The notes: a model not told the origin generated them from the sequence alone. A stretch of DNA of 64,000 bases from Anaerotignum faecicola (GCF_003865035.1 NZ_BHVZ01000001.1:806001-870000); one strand, 5' to 3'; counted from the first letter of the stretch, positions 44,573 to 53,152 are shown. Numbers and translations are program-made.

Positions 44573-45688
44573 TCAGGTCTGCTGGTGCTGCATGGATACG
44601 ATCTGGCAGTCCGGGCAGAATTCCACATAGAGCGTGCCCTCCGCACAGTCAAACACCGTATCCCACTGAATCTGGGCCAGATACTTCATGGGCTTGCCGC
44701 AGTGGGGGCAGGTCGTATATTCCGCGTCCTGTACCCAGTTGGCAAAGCCACCCACCGTGTTCACATCCTGGCAGGCCGCACCGTAAAACAGGGGCACGGG
44801 CGCTTCGCCCAGCACAAAGGGATTTTCCGTGAGGGCCTTGTACTCCTCGGGACTGACATAGCAATCCGTCTTCTCCGTGCCGTCAAAGAGTTCGGAGGGA
44901 AAGACCTCCACGCCGCCATCCAGAGCGAACCGGTTGAAGGCGGGGCCTTTGAGGAATCCCACGCAGCTGGGGCAGCAGGTGGCAGTCAGGATACCATCCA
45001 GCCCCAGGAACCGGAGCCGCTCATCCCGGCCATCCAGCACCAAAATATCCACCATCCGCCCGCCGCAGTGGGGACAGGTGTCCTCCCGTGCCCGGCCAAT
45101 GCGGACGGGAGATTTCTCGCCAGTGGTTCCCTTGACCATAGGATAGCAGGTATCGAAGCCCAGTCGGATTCTCTGGCCCTCCTTGTCGAAGGTCCAGCCT
45201 CCGATCTGCGCATAGCTGGATGGGTCTACATAGAGGCCCTTGCGCCAGGGCCGGGGATTTCGCTCCAGCTCCAGCAGAGTCTCCATTGCCTTGTCATCTC
45301 CTTGCATAGCAAGGCAACTCATCAGGTTGGAGGCCGCGCTGGAATATTCTGCGGACAACAGCGCATGGATCAGACCATCCCGCACATCGGCGGGAGCATG
45401 ATAATAGATCTCACAGGGCCAGAACACCTCTGCGGCCAGTGCCACTCGCTGAATCTCCGGGGTGATGGCATCATGGTAGCCAAGCAGCTGCCAAAAGTCG
45501 GCGAACTCTGGGTCCTCCATATCAGCCAGCCTCTGGATGTTCTGTATCAAGTTTCTTTGTTTTTCGACAATTTGTTCCGGCATCCAGGCCAGAGCAGCTT
45601 GCCGTTCTTGCTCGCACTTACATTTCCAACACAATCCCTCATAACCCAATGGGGTTCCACAGCTGGGGCAGGTATATTTCAGACTCAT
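44573..45688 (-). CDS. Zinc-ribbon protein, DUF1963-like C-terminus
   Basis: 371 residues. An N-terminal ribbon (YTCPSCGTPLGYEGLCWKCKC) is followed by a helical part (about 35-140). Then comes a beta-rich block with CPHCGGRM, CCPSC and, near the C-terminus, VGGFANWVQDAEYTTCPHCGKPMKYLAQIQWDT, which resembles the end of DUF1963/YwqG proteins. AAAGGAG precedes the ATG. First well-supported gene of the immunity run. Confidence 0.62.
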   Translation of the reverse strand: MSLKYTCPSCGTPLGYEGLCWKCKCEQERQAALAWMPEQIVEKQRNLIQNIQRLADMEDPEFADFWQLLGYHDAITPEIQRVALAAEVFWPCEIYYHAPADVRDGLIHALLSAEYSSAASNLMSCLAMQGDDKAMETLLELERNPRPWRKGLYVDPSSYAQIGGWTFDKEGQRIRLGFDTCYPMVKGTTGEKSPVRIGRAREDTCPHCGGRMVDILVLDGRDERLRFLGLDGILTATCCPSCVGFLKGPAFNRFALDGGVEVFPSELFDGTEKTDCYVSPEEYKALTENPFVLGEAPVPLFYGAACQDVNTVGGFANWVQDAEYTTCPHCGKPMKYLAQIQWDTVFDCAEGTLYVEFCPDCQIVSMQHQQT

Positions 45689-45703
45689 GTTCTCATACTC
45701 CTT

Positions 45704-45874
45704 TCAGGCAATAAAAAAGCCCCACGCCGCACTGTCATAAAGACAGGCTGACGCAGGACATGAAGAAGCCGCGTTGAAGGAGCCGCATCCACCAGCAGAT
45801 GTAGTTTCTTCAACAACCAAAATATTTTTTTCGTATCTTAAAGCAGCAAATTGCTGTCCAATATATTTGTTCAT
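45704..45874 (-). CDS. Possible 56-residue Cys/Ser/Ala-rich peptide at the head of the immunity operon
   Basis: ATG at 45874, about 30 bases after the expected transcription start. A 29-residue charged leader ends in TTSAGG; then comes a Cys/Ser/Ala-rich core (CGSFNAASSCPASACLYDSA) ending WGFFIA. The GG boundary and the core look like a peptide precursor, but no modifying enzyme or dedicated exporter is near and the ribosome site is weak. The 3' end forms a hairpin (CTGTC / GACAG) and a TTTTTT run, so it may instead be a leader peptide with an attenuator. Confidence 0.4.
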   Translation of the reverse strand: MNKYIGQQFAALRYEKNILVVEETTSAGGCGSFNAASSCPASACLYDSAAWGFFIA

Positions 45875-45911
45875 AGCGGCACCATTTATTCTGAGCGTAG
45901 TTTTATATTTT

Positions 45912-45940
45912 ATTATATCACAGCACCCCTTCAATGAAAA
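45912..45940 (-). promoter_or_regulatory. Promoter of the immunity operon
   Basis: On the minus strand TTTTCA (45935-45940), a 17-base spacer and a perfect TATAAT (45912-45917). It faces about 23 kb of same-strand, closely spaced genes down to 22238. No other promoter as good was noticed inside the run. Confidence 0.75.
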
Positions 45941-45981
45941 TATTTTGTTGGAAATGCTAATGAAAAATTTTTGTGAATTTG

Positions 45982-46524
45982 TTAAGGCGCAGGGGCTGTT
46001 ATCTCCATAGTGTCTGGATGGATCAGAGTGATTACTTTTCCCTGATGCAAGGCATAGTTGACTGTCTGTGCTGTGCCTGAACGCAGCTTTTTCTGATTAT
46101 CAAACACACCGATGAGGTACTCTGCATGATCGACCATATAGTAATTCCTTTTTTTATAACTGGAAACATCCGCAGAATGTGAAATAACAATGGAATCGTT
46201 TGCGTTTTGGATCAGCTTTTTCAATCTATGTCTACTCTGATCCGGCCATTTAGAGTCATAACCGATGAAGGGAACTACAACGACAATTTTAATATCTTCG
46301 TATCCCGTTTGTGCCCTCAATGTCAGCAGCTGTTCTCCAGCCCACATATCCACACCAAGAGCACCGCCGACAAAAAAAGTACGGACAAATTTCTCGTCAT
46401 GAAGTATCCGAAACTGCTCCAGGAGACATTCTTTTAATTTTTGGCATAGGGGATCTTCCTCATTATATCAAAAGCAAAATCTTGTTGGTCGGTGGCCGGT
46501 AATGGCGCAGGCATACTGATTCAT
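45982..46524 (-). pseudogene. Broken SLOG-domain (DUF1273/YpsA-like) gene with a nonsense codon
   Basis: An ATG at 46524 opens MNQYACAITGHRPTRFCF, then an in-frame TGA (46468-46470), then YNEEDPLCQKLKECLLEQF and onward to FFVGGALGVDMWAGEQLL and NYYMVDHAEYLIGVFDN. The CAITGHRP start and the GGALGVDMWAGE nucleotide-binding loop define the SLOG family. One base change (TGG to TGA) explains the stop. The part from 46353 could still be translated from an internal ATG (123 residues) but lacks the first strand. Confidence 0.78.
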
Positions 46525-46681
46525 ATAAATCACCCTTGATAACTGCCTTGATTACGCATATAAAGCAAAAATAACGCAAATAATAATGCGTATAAAGGTT
46601 GTATTATAAAATTATAACACAATACATACGAAGTATCAAGAATTGCTTTCTGCTATGCTAAAAGTGCAGAGAGGTGAGCGT

Positions 46682-46996
46682 ATGGACGAAGAATTTATCC
46701 GCAATCGGATCACAGAATTGCGATTGAAAAAAGGTGTTTCAGAATATCAGATGAGCATGGAGTTAGGGCAGAACAGAAGCTATATTCAGGCGATTTCCTC
46801 TGGGCGTTCTATGCCGTCTATGAAGCAGTTCCTCAACATCTGTGAGTATTTTGAAATCACACTGCTTCAATTTTTTGATGCACAGGAAAATAACCCTCAG
46901 CTTATCAAGAAGGCTTTGGACGGAATGAGAAAGATGTCAGATGACGATTTGATTATGCTGATTGGTTTTATAAGTCGCTTAAACACAGAAAACTAA
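46682..46996 (+). CDS. XRE-family regulator
   Basis: 104 residues from the ATG at 46682, after GAGAGG; a longer frame adds 13 residues with no ribosome site. The helix-turn-helix lies at about 6-62 (IRNRITELRLKKGVSEYQMSMELGQNRSYIQAISSGRSMPSMKQFLNI). The C-terminal 40 residues are helical. It is the only plus-strand gene between 15.6 and 55 kb and has its own terminator. Probably regulates element genes. Confidence 0.85.
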   Translation: MDEEFIRNRITELRLKKGVSEYQMSMELGQNRSYIQAISSGRSMPSMKQFLNICEYFEITLLQFFDAQENNPQLIKKALDGMRKMSDDDLIMLIGFISRLNTEN

Positions 46997-47033
46997 CGAT
47001 AGGAGGCAGTAAGCGTCCCGTCGTTAGTTTTTC
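46991..47033 (+). terminator. Intrinsic terminator of the XRE gene
   Basis: AACTAACGA (46991-46999) pairs with TCGTTAGTT (47021-47029), overlapping the stop codon, followed by TTTC and an AT stretch. Confidence 0.78.
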
Positions 47034-47184
47034 ATTTTATGCGCAGCATATTGTGGCAAGCAATGCTTGTGGCTATCCATTTCGCCACAAGCTGCTTGTT
47101 GAGGGCAGCGCCCCCAAGCCCCTTTGAACACAGAATTTCATTCTGTGGCTGCGCGTTCTGCGAACGCTTTTGACCAGGACCAGC
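47034..47184. other. Gene-free region rich in inverted repeats; possible oriT
   Basis: Contains a perfect hairpin CACAGAAT / ATTCTGTG, a hairpin GCGTTC / GAACGC and a copy pair CACAAGC / GCTTGTG around GGGGCTTGGGGGCGC (minus strand). It lies next to the relaxase gene. The G-rich block between repeats suits a nick region, but the nic site cannot be proved. Confidence 0.35.
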
Positions 47185-48597
47185 TTACCGCTGGCCGTGG
47201 TCTTTTTCTTTTTCAACATCCTGTTCTACCTCCATTTTCAGCACTCGGTCTACATTAGCCTTTGCCGTTAAAAGCTCCCGCATTTCTTCACGGGAACGCC
47301 GGTACTCGGCATAGGTCTTTTTCTTTTCTTCCAGCAATTTCGCGTACTCCGTCTGCAACTCTTTGACCTTGGGCAGCTTCTTGACGCCCATCTCATCAAA
47401 GGCATTCTTAGCAGCCTGGTGGAGCAGAATTTCTTCCTCATGTTCCTCCCGGAATTTCTTAGAGTAGCCGGCCTTGCGGTAGTCCACATAGACCTCACGG
47501 GTCTTGGCATAATTTACGATGTGAGTACGCAGAACAGCAATCTCTGCCATGCGCTTTTCAGCTGCTTTGATCTGTGCCGAAAGCTCATTGTGATGTGCCG
47601 TGGCAGCCGCAGCCTTTTCTTCCAAAACCGCATACTCCAGCAGGTTATGCTCTGATAGGTAGTTCATGGTCTGCGCCATTTGCTTCAGATTGAAAACTTT
47701 AGCCCATCGAGCATAGCCAGCACCTTTTCCTGCCTGCAATTTTGCCTGAATGTCCACCAGCAGATTGACCTTCTGCGTCTCTGCCTGTGTAACTATTTTC
47801 TTTCGTGGGGTATGCGCTTTCTTCCCGGAGAGAACCGCCTGCAAATCATCTAATCCATATCCTTCGCCCAGGCTGTCCATTCGGGCGGCTTTCTCCCAAC
47901 CGGGGAGCTTCAGGCGATACGATTTCCCGCGCTTTGATACCTCACAGCCGGACTCTTGCAGCAGCCTCAGCAGCTCCTCAAAATTAGCAGGACTTTGTGA
48001 TAATGCGTTGTCAATCGCTACACGCAGCAGCTCTCGGTGAGAGGGCTTTGCCTGATCGCCCAGCCATTTGTTATAGCTCTTTCCGTGAGGTTTCGGATTC
48101 TCCACAATGGACAGTCCGTTTTCGATGCAGATGGTGTCACTTAACTGTCGGACTGCCTTGGTGCTGCCCCAAAAGTTTCGGAATTTCCGGTCATATTCTA
48201 AGCTGACCGATGACCAGATAATGTGATTATGAATGTGCGATTTGTCTATATGAGTGCAGACCACAAAGGCATGATTGCCCTTGGTAAAACGCTTGGCAAA
48301 TTCCACACCCAGCCGGTTCGCTTCTTCCGGAGTGATCTCACCGGGGCGGAACGACTGGCGCACATGATAGGCGATCACATCATCCGCGCCGCGCACTCGT
48401 CCGGTAGCGGCAATGTACTGCCGCTTTGCCAGAAGGAACTCCGCATCCACAGTCCGGCTGTCACACGCATAGCCGGTAATGAGTCTGCCGTCATCTGTTT
48501 TCTTTGGGTTGGCCACATAGTCGATGATGTCACTGATCGCCCGACTTTCTGTGCGGCCCTTGCCGACATGAAGCGGCATGATTCTCGTGGTTGCCAT
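47185..48597 (-). CDS. Relaxase (MobA/MobL-type mobilisation nuclease)
   Basis: 470 residues. It nicks one strand at oriT and leads it into the recipient. The relaxase domain (about 1-240) has the three-His metal motif HIDKSHIHNH (116-125). The catalytic Tyr is probably in the N-terminal third, as Tyr27 (DIIDYVAN) or Tyr43. The C-terminal part (about 290-470) is a charged coiled coil. Partner genes mobC and the coupling ATPase are in the same or a nested element. Confidence 0.9.
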   Translation of the reverse strand: MATTRIMPLHVGKGRTESRAISDIIDYVANPKKTDDGRLITGYACDSRTVDAEFLLAKRQYIAATGRVRGADDVIAYHVRQSFRPGEITPEEANRLGVEFAKRFTKGNHAFVVCTHIDKSHIHNHIIWSSVSLEYDRKFRNFWGSTKAVRQLSDTICIENGLSIVENPKPHGKSYNKWLGDQAKPSHRELLRVAIDNALSQSPANFEELLRLLQESGCEVSKRGKSYRLKLPGWEKAARMDSLGEGYGLDDLQAVLSGKKAHTPRKKIVTQAETQKVNLLVDIQAKLQAGKGAGYARWAKVFNLKQMAQTMNYLSEHNLLEYAVLEEKAAAATAHHNELSAQIKAAEKRMAEIAVLRTHIVNYAKTREVYVDYRKAGYSKKFREEHEEEILLHQAAKNAFDEMGVKKLPKVKELQTEYAKLLEEKKKTYAEYRRSREEMRELLTAKANVDRVLKMEVEQDVEKEKDHGQR

Positions 48598-48651
48598 AGG
48601 TCAGACCTCCTTCCCGAAAAGAAAACGGCCTGCCATAGCAGACCGCTTTCA

Positions 48652-48978
48652 CTATTCTATAAAACTTTCTTCATCGAAAAAATTGAACTCATCATCTTCT
48701 AAGTGTCTTGGTGGAAATCTCATTTCATATTGCTCTTGCGCCAATGCACGGACATCAGGCCGCCTATCCTTTAGTCGATTTTTCAGCCAGGACAACTGCT
48801 CTTTCGATAGCCTCCATGGAAGATTCAAAAGACGATTCAGTGTCATCAGTTCAGCCTGCGTTTCTGCTGGTAGCGAAGCACAGGATTTACAAATGTGGGA
48901 TGCATGACCTTTGCCTGAAAATTTTTCGTTGGCTTTGTATTCACCACAAACTTTACAATAGTGTCCATGCTTTTTCAT
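48652..48978 (-). CDS. Zinc-finger protein coupled to the AbiE operon
   Basis: 108 residues from the ATG at 48978, which overlaps the AbiEii stop (ATGA). A CxxC zinc pair set HYCKVCGEYKANEKFSGKGHASHICKSC fills residues 7-35; the rest is acidic and helical. Unusual as a third gene after abiEi-abiEii. Function unknown. Confidence 0.72.
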   Translation of the reverse strand: MKKHGHYCKVCGEYKANEKFSGKGHASHICKSCASLPAETQAELMTLNRLLNLPWRLSKEQLSWLKNRLKDRRPDVRALAQEQYEMRFPPRHLEDDEFNFFDEESFIE

Positions 48979-49829
48979 AAGCTGATGCCCTTCTCGCAAA
49001 GAACATATAACCTGCGAATTGCTTTCATAATCACATCCCATTCCAAATCAGAAGCATAAGAAAACTTTTTACGGTATGCCTCCCAAAGTTTTTGCATAAC
49101 CGAATCATTTTCCACTTCGTCAAAAACTTCTTCAGCCTGGTTAAGATACTTCTCCGATCCCCGTTTATGAGCAGTTGCCAGAAGCGCATCATGTAAAATT
49201 TTCGGGTTCAGCGTGGTTCCATGCAGCTGTTCTAAAATGTAAATATCGTAGAAATCTCTCATGCGGGTATTGGTTGTGGTTCTGGTAATAATGGTTTCCA
49301 GTTTTTCTGCCAGCACAGTTTCTAAATTATAAGCCCAAATATCAATGGAGCGATCTTCCAGCATAAGTTTGAATGAATACCGAACCTCTCTTGGAGTGAT
49401 TGCATCTCCCGTAGAAATATCAATTTTCAAAGGGGTCACTACACCATCGAATGTTGTACTCATGCTGACACGAATCCCCGGATACTCTGCTTCATCCATA
49501 ATCTCCGAAATACTTTTCAGCTGAAATTTAACACCATCATCAATCGGAACAATTACGATTGATGAAATTAGATTCTCAATATCCTCCACATTAACATTAG
49601 CTCCTTTTATGGTTGCATCCAAATCCATCGTAGAGCGGGCATCCAATCCAACCATAGCCGCTACCAACATACCACCCTTCAAGATAAACTTATCACGATA
49701 CTCAGAAAGAGAAATACGCTCCAAAAAACGCTCCATCATGTAGTTCCTCATTAAAATCTGAGCATCTGCGGATTTTTCTCTGGAAAGGTTTCGTATTAAA
49801 TCTTTAAGCTGTCTTGCTGTTTTTATCAT
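48975..49829 (-). CDS. abiEii: AbiEii-family nucleotidyltransferase toxin
   Basis: 284 residues. DUF1814 / AbiEii domain with KGGMLVAA (51-58), STMDLDATI with the DxD-like pair (69-71), and a later LAEKLETIITR. AbiEii toxins transfer nucleotides, some to tRNA acceptor ends, and stop growth to block phage. The start overlaps the end of the AbiEi antitoxin gene by four bases. Confidence 0.88.
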   Translation of the reverse strand: MIKTARQLKDLIRNLSREKSADAQILMRNYMMERFLERISLSEYRDKFILKGGMLVAAMVGLDARSTMDLDATIKGANVNVEDIENLISSIVIVPIDDGVKFQLKSISEIMDEAEYPGIRVSMSTTFDGVVTPLKIDISTGDAITPREVRYSFKLMLEDRSIDIWAYNLETVLAEKLETIITRTTTNTRMRDFYDIYILEQLHGTTLNPKILHDALLATAHKRGSEKYLNQAEEVFDEVENDSVMQKLWEAYRKKFSYASDLEWDVIMKAIRRLYVLCEKGISL

Positions 49830-50422
49830 AAAAGTACCTCCAAATACTGTCGTAAAATTTTTTCCACCTTGAACATCCCAGCATATTGCATTAAAGCTCG
49901 CAGGTTCTTATCTTTTCTACGGGCATACGCTTTCAGTGCTCCCTGAAAGGTCTGAATTTCAATTCTGCTGCGGCTTCTGAGCAAATCACAGATTGTTCGC
50001 TCCATATCATAAACCGGCACAGTATGCCCGAACGGAGTTTTCGCTGTTGTAAGTCCTACATCATGTAAGTCTGCTTTAATCGTAAAAACTTGAATGCCTT
50101 CTGCTTTCATTTTGCTTGGATTGCATCCAGTTTTGACCGTAACTGTATATTCTATTGGTTCACGATCTGTCAGATCGTGAAAAAATAAAGCTGTTTCATG
50201 TGAAAATACTGCTTGTTCAAATCGCAAATGAAGCAGATACATGGCATCCACCCAGGAATCTTTGGACAGATAAATCCCATGTGCGACTCTATCCAAATCT
50301 CGTGAACGCACATAATCATAAAATACCGGCTTTGAAATTCCAGAAGATACGACCTGCGATGTTCGCAGCATTCCTTCTTGTTCTGTTAGCATCTGATCCA
50401 GCTGTTCAAATTGTCCCATCAT
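49826..50422 (-). CDS. abiEi: AbiEi-family antitoxin and transcription repressor
   Basis: 198 residues. An N-terminal winged helix (about 8-60, LTEQEGMLRTSQVVSSGISKPVFYDYVRSRDLDRVAHGIY) is followed by the AbiEi antitoxin domain (about 70-198, with GYxxxx strands and VYDMERTICDLLRSR). In known type IV systems it represses its own operon and counters AbiEii. An inverted repeat at 50439-50460 is the likely operator. Confidence 0.88.
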   Translation of the reverse strand: MMGQFEQLDQMLTEQEGMLRTSQVVSSGISKPVFYDYVRSRDLDRVAHGIYLSKDSWVDAMYLLHLRFEQAVFSHETALFFHDLTDREPIEYTVTVKTGCNPSKMKAEGIQVFTIKADLHDVGLTTAKTPFGHTVPVYDMERTICDLLRSRSRIEIQTFQGALKAYARRKDKNLRALMQYAGMFKVEKILRQYLEVLL

Positions 50423-50438
50423 ATCACTTCCTTTCGCA

Positions 50439-50460
50439 CTAATATTATACGCGATATTAG
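50439..50460. promoter_or_regulatory. Operator-like inverted repeat before abiEi
   Basis: CTAATAT and ATATTAG, spaced by 8 bases, 17 bases before the abiEi start. It overlaps an AT-rich promoter-like sequence (TATTATACGCG). Fits AbiEi self-repression. Confidence 0.6.
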
Positions 50461-50543
50461 TTCAAAAGTAAAGTCGTGGATATATAGTTTCTCTTTCCAA
50501 ATTTAACAGACGGTGTCTGGCATTTTTATGGTTTTGCGTATTT

Positions 50544-50843
50544 TTATCCATAAACCAACTCCTGAATTGCAAATTTCAAACTCTGCACCTTACCCATCAG
50601 CCAGATTGCAGCCAACGGCAGCCCCATAGGGCTAATCAAAAATGCCATAACCAGCAAAATCACACCATTCTGCGGGGAATAGGTAAGCAGCACAGCCACA
50701 CCAAGCAGAGCAATCACGGTACTGAACAGGCCGAGCACCAGACCGGATATGTAGATCAGCCCTGTGCAGAGCCAGACAAAAAGTGTCAGAACCAAAATGA
50801 CCGGTGCAGTTATAATCATCAAAAGCCCTTTCAAAATCTTCAT
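50544..50843 (-). CDS. CD1845-family membrane protein
   Basis: 99 residues with three hydrophobic helices (about 4-27, 28-54, 58-82). The family is a standard small membrane gene of Tn1549-like elements, next to mobC. Role in transfer unknown. Confidence 0.78.
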   Translation of the reverse strand: MKILKGLLMIITAPVILVLTLFVWLCTGLIYISGLVLGLFSTVIALLGVAVLLTYSPQNGVILLVMAFLISPMGLPLAAIWLMGKVQSLKFAIQELVYG

Positions 50844-50998
50844 GTCATTTCCTCCTTGCAGCGTTCTTGGTATCTTTTCTAATCATATTATCCGGCATGG
50901 GCAGGCAAAAGACAAGGATACCGATAAAAAGAAAAAGCGGAGAGAGGAGCAGCGAAGTAATGCCGTTCCTCCCTCCGCAAATGGAGTATCTATCCCCG

Positions 50999-51337
50999 TT
51001 ATAAAAGTTTGGAAAGCTGGGTAAGGATTTCCTTTACGCCCTCCCATAACTGTTCCTGCCGCTGGGATATATCCTCCAAGTCAGCATCATAAACCCGCCC
51101 AGTCTCATGCACTTTACGGGTCAGCTGGTTTAAGTTGTTGCTGCTTCGGCGCATCAGGGAAACAAGCTCCTTCAGCTCCGGCAGCTCCAGCTTGACTACA
51201 TACCCATCCAGCGCCATTTTTCTTAGATAGGCTTCACGGTTGGAGGTTCCAAACTGAGACATTTTTTGCTCAATCACAGCAAGCTCCTCCGCTGAAACTC
51301 TAAAGTTTAATTGCATATCCCGCTTACGCTTTGCCAT
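50999..51337 (-). CDS. mobC: Relaxosome accessory protein MobC
   Basis: 112 residues. An N-terminal ribbon-helix-helix-like part (KRDMQLNFRVSAEELAVIEQKM) and the MobC motif LVSLMRRSSNNLNQLTRKVHETG (about 62-84). Binds at oriT and helps the relaxase. It starts two bases after the DUF3849 gene's stop, so the two are coupled. Confidence 0.88.
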   Translation of the reverse strand: MAKRKRDMQLNFRVSAEELAVIEQKMSQFGTSNREAYLRKMALDGYVVKLELPELKELVSLMRRSSNNLNQLTRKVHETGRVYDADLEDISQRQEQLWEGVKEILTQLSKLL

Positions 51338-51339
51338 AG

Positions 51340-52158
51340 TTATCGCTCCGGCTCCCGTTTCTTTGAGGCGGCGGGCTTATGGGCCGGCAGCTCCTGTTTG
51401 AGCTTATCCCGTACTGAGGGACGGGACGGTTGCAGTTTTTCTCCCTGAGTACGGCTACGCTGCTGTTCTTCACGCACCAGATCAATAAAGCCATCCAGTA
51501 CAGCAGGGTGGCTGTTCAGGACATAACCACAACGGACGGTTTCGGGGTTCTCGTTGGGAATGGTCTTAGCCCATTCCTTATTGCATCGGGAGTAGCGCCC
51601 ATCCCAGTCCTGAAGCTGGACGGTGTTGGCCAGAACCAAAGCCACACGCTCCATGCCATAGGTCTCGATCACACCCTTTGCCGCATCGTGACTGAGATAC
51701 ATTCCGTCGAAGTGTTCCCGCACCGCCGCTTCAATGGACTCCTTGCATTGGAGATTTACATTGTTGAAAGCTCGGTACTGCTCCAGCTCCCCATGTTCTC
51801 TCGCATAGGCGGCAGAGTGGGGATAGACCGGTGTTGTTCGCAGTTCCTCTTTGGCTCTGCACACATCATTGGCACGGTTCTCAATGCTGTCCCGGATCAC
51901 ATCCATGTGGCCGGTCTCCAGCTTTTCAAAATAGCGGTACACATCCGCCAGCGGCGAGGGAGATTCCAAAAGCGCCTCTGCCTGGGCATCGGTCAGCTCC
52001 AGTTCCTCCATCGCCATCACGATGTCCTCACGGATGGTGTACTCATAGGTGTGGTGCAGAATTTCTTCCGGGGGCTGGCTTTTCAGCCAGTCCCTGTATT
52101 TGTCCTGCTCAGCGGCCATCTTTTCATAAAGGGCCATATTCAAATCGTTGGTATTCAT
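51340..52158 (-). CDS. DUF3849 protein
   Basis: 272 residues from the ATG at 52158, after AGGAGG. DUF3849 spans about 110-215: PVYPHSAAYAREHGELEQYRAFNNVNLQCKESIEAAV, FDGMYLSHDAAKGVIETYGMERVALVLANTVQ and DGRYSRCNKEWAK. The Lys/Pro-rich tail begins SVRDKLKQELPAHKP, like that of the helicase upstream. A usual gene of Tn1549-like elements; function unknown. Confidence 0.83.
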   Translation of the reverse strand: MNTNDLNMALYEKMAAEQDKYRDWLKSQPPEEILHHTYEYTIREDIVMAMEELELTDAQAEALLESPSPLADVYRYFEKLETGHMDVIRDSIENRANDVCRAKEELRTTPVYPHSAAYAREHGELEQYRAFNNVNLQCKESIEAAVREHFDGMYLSHDAAKGVIETYGMERVALVLANTVQLQDWDGRYSRCNKEWAKTIPNENPETVRCGYVLNSHPAVLDGFIDLVREEQQRSRTQGEKLQPSRPSVRDKLKQELPAHKPAASKKREPER

Positions 52159-52159
52159 G

Positions 52160-53152
52160 TTATCGCACCTCCTCATGTTGTTTTGGTTTCTTGTCAGTAC
52201 TGCGGGGCGGCACCGGGCGTTTCAGATGATCCAATACCGAAGGCCGTGTGCTTTTGGCAACGACAGCTTCATCGTGTGCCGGTCCCTTTCCGTCGATGTT
52301 GAGCAGGGTATCCAGCTCCACCAGACGGGCGTTTTTGCTTCTCAGTTCTTCTTCATAAAGGAATGGCTTTCCAACTTCCTCCTTTGCGGCAGCCTGCTGC
52401 TGATAGAGGTTATCCAGCTGGGCCTTTGCCGCCTCCAGACGCTGGGGCATCTGGGCGAGGGCATTGTCGATACGGGTAAGATTTCCGCGAGGGTCTGTAC
52501 CAAGGGTTGCCCGGTGGGTCATCTGTCCTTTCAGCAGGAGCGTATACTCCTGTTTCCAAGCGGAAAATTCCACGGATATGGCATAGCCCCGGTAGCTGCC
52601 GATCTGCACCGGATCGGAGGTTTTGACCTCCTTGCAGGCATCCAAAAGGGCTGCACCGGCGTTCTCCTTATCGGTCAGCAGATCGCCACGGATTTCCATA
52701 CCAGCAAAACCGTCCTCCGGGTGCGGGTGCGCTGCCAAAACCTCCAGATCGGATTCAAAGCCCTTGATAAAACCTTTGTGCTTTTCAATCTCCTCCGGGA
52801 AGTATTTGAGCAGCTGGTCCTCCAGACGATATTGCTTGCTCTGGTGGTCGGCTTTCATCAGCTTCAGGCGGGATACCTCCACATCCAAATCCATACGCTC
52901 CTTGATGCGGGGATCTCCGGCACACAGAGCCTTGATCTCAGCAAAACTGAGGGCTGTTTCATCCACATCATCGCAGGAGCGCACCGGCGATTTAGAAGTC
53001 ATGATCTGACTGATGAATTTCTGCTTGTTCTCCACTGTCTGCCAGAGGTATGCGTCAAAGGTTCCCTCGGTCACATAGCGGTACACATGAACAAGGGGGT
53101 TCTGGTTGCCCTGACGCTCGATACGCCCCTTTCTCTGGGCAAGGTCAGTCGG
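52160..53152 (-). pseudogene. 3' fragment of a large SNF2-type helicase (cut by an insertion)
   Basis: 331 codons in frame from the Pro codon at 53150-53152. It opens at helicase motif VI (DLAQRKGRIERQGNQNP) and continues YVTEGTFDAYLWQTVENKQKFISQIMTSKSPVRSCDDVDE and a long coiled region. The full protein in related elements exceeds 2000 residues and carries methylase and helicase domains; that N-terminal bulk is missing here. The break abuts the recombinase gene. The rest is probably beyond the window on the far side of the nested elements. Confidence 0.85.

Noticed and set aside
22238..45874. Reading the long run as a toxin-immunity pair locus with toxins
   Set aside because: No secretion tag, RHS, WXG, LXG or toxin catalytic domain was recognised in any of the genes.
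46468..46470. TGA as a selenocysteine or recoded codon in the SLOG gene
   Set aside because: The position fits Trp by its codon (one base change), no SECIS-like hairpin directly follows, and SLOG proteins have no known selenocysteine here.
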